Assembly: GCA_030587365.1 (NCBI GenBank)
Contig: JAUQZE010000016.1
Location: forward strand, 1-32,859
Length of the DNA: 32,859 bases
From: Candidatus Freyarchaeota archaeon
Lineage (GTDB): Archaea; Asgardarchaeota; Jordiarchaeia; Jordiarchaeales; Jordiarchaeaceae
Direction: 5' to 3'
Positions 30,407-32,859 of this stretch are shown in pieces. Each line of letters opens with the position of its first letter. Within the stretch, counting starts at the first letter, position 1. Below the pieces are notes generated by a model. The model was not told the origin of the DNA. It did no database searches and was given only the letters and a program-made list of their open reading frames with translations. The position numbers were made by a program, and so were the translations under genes.

Positions 30407-31285
30407 TTAGAGACAGTTCGTTCTCATGAAATTTTCCTTTAATTTAGTGGCGTCTCCCCTCTCGATTAGTATATCTAGGTGTTTTTTAATCATCTGAGCC
30501 TCCCAGTAATCCAGAATATTCTTTTCGTAGGGCTTTTTCTTATAGAAGGGTGATAACTCTACCAAATCTTCTAAGGTTCTTGGAGTGCTGAGTAATTTCA
30601 GCAGAACTTTGTTTCTTTTCTCAAAGATTTCAAGGTAGCTCCGCAGCTTCTCATTTATTTTTTCTCTTCCAAAAACTGGTTCCTCGTGTCCTGATACAAA
30701 TATCTCGGCGTCTAAATTAATTACTTTCTCAATAGATTTCATGAATTCTTTTATGTTGCTTTCCCGGTGCCCGTACCATGGACCGAAGGAAGTTAAATCA
30801 ATGTCAGAGCCGAAAACTATTCTATCGTCTATGAGAAAGATGTGCAGGTCTTCGGTGTGTCCGGGGATATGTATGGCTTTTACTTCGGGCTCTTTAAGTA
30901 TGATGTCACCATCGGAGTAGTGGTCCGCTTTGAAATCCCGTATCCCAATACTATTTTTCACAAAACGCTTCCAATCATCCCTCAAACTTTCATCAATGAA
31001 TCTGTTTGCAAGTGATTCCAGATTTGTTTCATAACCCTCAGGCGACAGAACCCTTTTACCCTTCTCGTTAAAAATCCAAGCTCCCGCACAGTGATCGGGA
31101 TGAGTATGAGTCAAAGCCGCAAATTCAACCTTGTCTACCAATTCCCTGACAATTTCAATTCCAACTCCCAAATCCAAAATAACCCTGCCCTTTACAATAA
31201 GCGAATTGGAAAAGGGAAAAATCGCCCGTTGTTTGCCCCTTACAAAGAAAATTTTGGGTTCTATTTCTATAGTTTCAAGTAACAT
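30407..31285 (-). CDS. Metallo-beta-lactamase-fold hydrolase
   Basis: This 292-residue protein has the full MBL metal set: THTHPDH (His60, His62, Asp64, His65), His in AIHIPGHTEDLH, Asp in VFGSDID, and His in VSGHEEP. This predicts a di-metal hydrolase, possibly for thioesters, lactones or similar small substrates. A C-terminal helical region of about 80 residues (RSYLEIFEKRNKVLLKLLS, DLVELSPFYKKKPYEKNILDYWE) resembles the winged-helix-like tail of LACTB2-type and SoxH/PqqB-like archaeal MBL proteins. Likely an operon with the isochorismatase-like gene. Confidence 0.88.
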   Translation of the reverse strand: MLLETIEIEPKIFFVRGKQRAIFPFSNSLIVKGRVILDLGVGIEIVRELVDKVEFAALTHTHPDHCAGAWIFNEKGKRVLSPEGYETNLESLANRFIDESLRDDWKRFVKNSIGIRDFKADHYSDGDIILKEPEVKAIHIPGHTEDLHIFLIDDRIVFGSDIDLTSFGPWYGHRESNIKEFMKSIEKVINLDAEIFVSGHEEPVFGREKINEKLRSYLEIFEKRNKVLLKLLSTPRTLEDLVELSPFYKKKPYEKNILDYWEAQMIKKHLDILIERGDATKLKENFMRTNCL

Positions 31286-31339
31286 GCTCTTCCAGTGGTC
31301 TGAAAAACTTTTAAAATTTAGGTTTACAGAGAATCAGCA

Positions 31340-31380
31340 AGAAAGCCCCTGCCCTTCAGGGCAGAGATGAATTTGGGGAG
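31340..31380 (+). mobile_element. IS200/IS605-type element end hairpin
   Basis: CTGCCC (31349-31354) and GGGCAG (31359-31364) form a 6-bp stem around TTCA, flanked by AAAGCC before and AGATGAATTTGGGG after. Such subterminal hairpins mark the ends of IS200/IS605 elements. It lies about 130 bases upstream of tnpB. Nothing else is seen in 31286-31492. Confidence 0.55.
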
Positions 31381-31492
31381 TTTAAATAGCGAAAAAAGAG
31401 GAAAAAAGATTGAGTGAAAAGGGTATGCGGATGATAAACTGGGGTTTTAAGACTGCCTGCTGCATAGAACTCATTACGAAGGATGAGGAGTT

Positions 31493-32650
31493 GTGCATTT
31501 GAAGAGGACCAACACCTTCCGGCTGGTTCTAAAAACAAAGGAGCAGAAGCAGAGACTGCTAAACCTAGCCAACAACTGCTCCAAAATGTACAACGAAATA
31601 AACCACAAACGCCGACAATCCTTCTTCTCGGGAGAATTCGACTGGGACACCGACGAACAATACTACAAGTACAAGGGGCTGGTCGGCTCCGCCACAGCCC
31701 AACAAATCATAATTAAGAACAACGAAGCCTGAAAATCGTACTGGGCACTCCTCAAGAATTGGAAAAAGGGAAAACTGGAGAGGAAGCCCAAACTTCCCGG
31801 GTATTGGAAGGATCGAGAAACCGGAAAAAGACCCCTAAGAATCATCGTAAGATGCGACAGCTACCACTTGGAAGAAAAGATCCTGAAACTCCCTTTCGGA
31901 CTAAAAATCCAATGGAAGGGCAGAAACAGGTGGAAAGGCGGCAAACAGGGCAGACTCGAAATAAACTATGACAAACTCTCGGAGAAATGGTACGCCCACA
32001 TGCCAGTAGAGGTCGAACCCCTACACCAGCCAAAAGAAGAAGAGAAGAAAGAGGCGTACGTGGATCTGGGAGTAAAAGTCCCAATAATGGCGATGGGGGC
32101 GGCGAGTGCGAACGGGGATGGGGAGGTGTTTGGCTACCGGGCGAATTCCACGCTCTCGGATTGGTGGTACTGGACGCGGAGAATCGCGGAACACCAGTCG
32201 GTGCTCAAGGAAGTGAACAACCGGAGTAAGTCACAGCAACTGAAATCATTGTATCAGAAGAGGCGGAGAAGGTTCAGGGACTGGGTGAACAAGATGGTTT
32301 CAGACTTCGTCTACAGGTGCTGGTGGAAAGGGGTTTTCGAGATTGTATGCGGAGACCTGAGAGATATAAGGAAGTCGGCAGACTTCTCCCGCAAATCCAA
32401 CTCCATGATCCACAACTTCTGGTCTGTTGGCTACATTTTGAGGAGGATAAGGGAGAAGGCTGAGGAGTACGGAATCCGCTTAGTAACTGTTGATGAGAGA
32501 GGGACTTCATCAGAGTGTCCGAGATGTGGTTCGAAACACGTGGTGAGAAGAGGACGACTGTTCAAGTGTCTCAGCTGCGGGTTAGAGGCCCACAGAGACG
32601 CCGTAGGCTGCGTAAACATAGGGCTTGACGGTATGAAAAACTTCTTCTAG
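31493..32650 (+). pseudogene. tnpB: TnpB (IS605 OrfB) interrupted by one in-frame TGA
   Basis: One reading frame from GTG 31493 (or TTG 31499, better Shine-Dalgarno spacing) to TAG 32648-32650 encodes about 385 residues. It is broken only by TGA at codon 80 (31730-31732). Homologous TnpB proteins read NNEAW there, so TGG to TGA is the likely change. RuvC features are YVDLGVKVPIMA (Asp), IVCGDLRDIR where the usual Glu motif has Gly-Asp, and EAHRDAVGCVNIG (Asp). The zinc ribbon is CPRCGS and CLSCGL. TnpB proteins are RNA-guided DNA nucleases. A downstream ORF starting at 31868 could make a truncated product with the RuvC and zinc-ribbon domains. No tnpA is present. The coding strand is T-poor, unlike most of the window. 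Confidence 0.9.
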
Positions 32651-32845
32651 GCTTGATGAGTTGGTGGAGGACATGCATCGGCTGGCCCGTCCTGAGCATG
32701 ACCCGTATGAGGTCGAGGGCTTGACTGGGCCTGTATCTTGAGCGGCTACCAAAATGCTCCACCCCGTGTGTGGTGAGAGCGTATGGATGCGTGCCGCGTG
32801 GAGCCGACGCAACGTGTATAGGAGGTGTCCTCCATGGTTTGTGTA
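32651..32845 (+). ncRNA. Probable omega-RNA / right end of the tnpB element
   Basis: The roughly 200 bases after tnpB are GC-rich, contain no credible ORF and end in a perfect hairpin GGAGG-TGT-CCTCC (32821-32833) followed by ATGGTTTGTGTAGG. In TnpB elements the guide RNA overlaps the 3' end of tnpB and the right end, so this is the expected place. The boundary with the guide sequence is uncertain and may lie near 32845. Confidence 0.4.
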
Positions 32846-32859
32846 GGAATAATTGTTGT

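Noticed and set aside
31868..32650. Separate 260-residue transposase gene
   Set aside because: It is in the same frame as the upstream fragment and separated only by one TGA; together they form one TnpB.

Overview
The window looks like a stretch of an anaerobic archaeal chromosome. This rests on TATA-box promoters of archaeal type (for example CTTTATAAG before the CRISPR array), GTG and TTG starts behind Shine-Dalgarno sequences, a DUF211 protein, a separately encoded alpha-type NDP-forming acyl-CoA synthetase subunit, small archaeal membrane-protein families, and CRISPR repeats ending in ATTGAAAG. A Bathyarchaeia-like lineage would fit, but I cannot prove the taxon from this sequence.

Layout. 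(1) 1-220 is the start of a zinc-ribbon, transposase-like gene on the minus strand. (2) 236-2545 is a CRISPR leader and array with 29 identical 37-nt repeats and 28 spacers. (3) 2604-5382 is a defence or accessory island: a frameshifted vapC with its vapB, a cas6 gene without a standard start codon at its Shine-Dalgarno site, and a MNT/HEPN pair. The cas6-to-HEPN part is strikingly T-poor on the plus strand. (4) Degenerate CRISPR repeats lie outside the array: a repeat-spacer-repeat relic at 5558-5657 and single copies at 7311-7348 and 9322-9356. (5) 6049-13119 mixes small unknown proteins, DUF211 facing a VIT1/CCC1-like membrane protein, an alpha/beta hydrolase, a pair of MaoC-fold proteins, and a translationally coupled AAA ATPase plus TOPRIM-like pair that looks like an anti-phage module. 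(6) 13378-19837 holds gene remnants (one is the tail of a VWA protein), a second hydrolase, three small multi-pass membrane proteins, an isoprenylcysteine-methyltransferase-like enzyme, an alpha/alpha-toroid protein and CutA. (7) 20008-23027 holds two acyl-CoA-forming enzymes, an NDP-forming synthetase alpha subunit and a PaaK-like ligase. (8) 23232-29609 is a tandem run of six paralogous proteins of about 235 residues with a six-cysteine C-terminal signature. (9) 29802-31285 holds an isochorismatase-like hydrolase and a metallo-beta-lactamase-fold protein. (10) 31340-32850 is an IS200/IS605-type element whose tnpB carries one in-frame TGA where a tryptophan is expected.

The parts most worth attention are these. 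Two spacers differ only at synonymous third codon positions. An off-array repeat-spacer-repeat relic sits next to a 22-codon ORF. The six-paralog cluster has a shared promoter and leader, a shared 3' element and a probable structured RNA between two copies. The ATPase/TOPRIM pair may be a defence system. MaoC-type hydratases, PaaK-like ligase and NDP-forming synthetase together suggest acyl-CoA metabolism of fatty or aromatic acids, but they are not in one operon.

No tRNA or rRNA gene was recognised. All composition statements are by eye, and no database search was possible.
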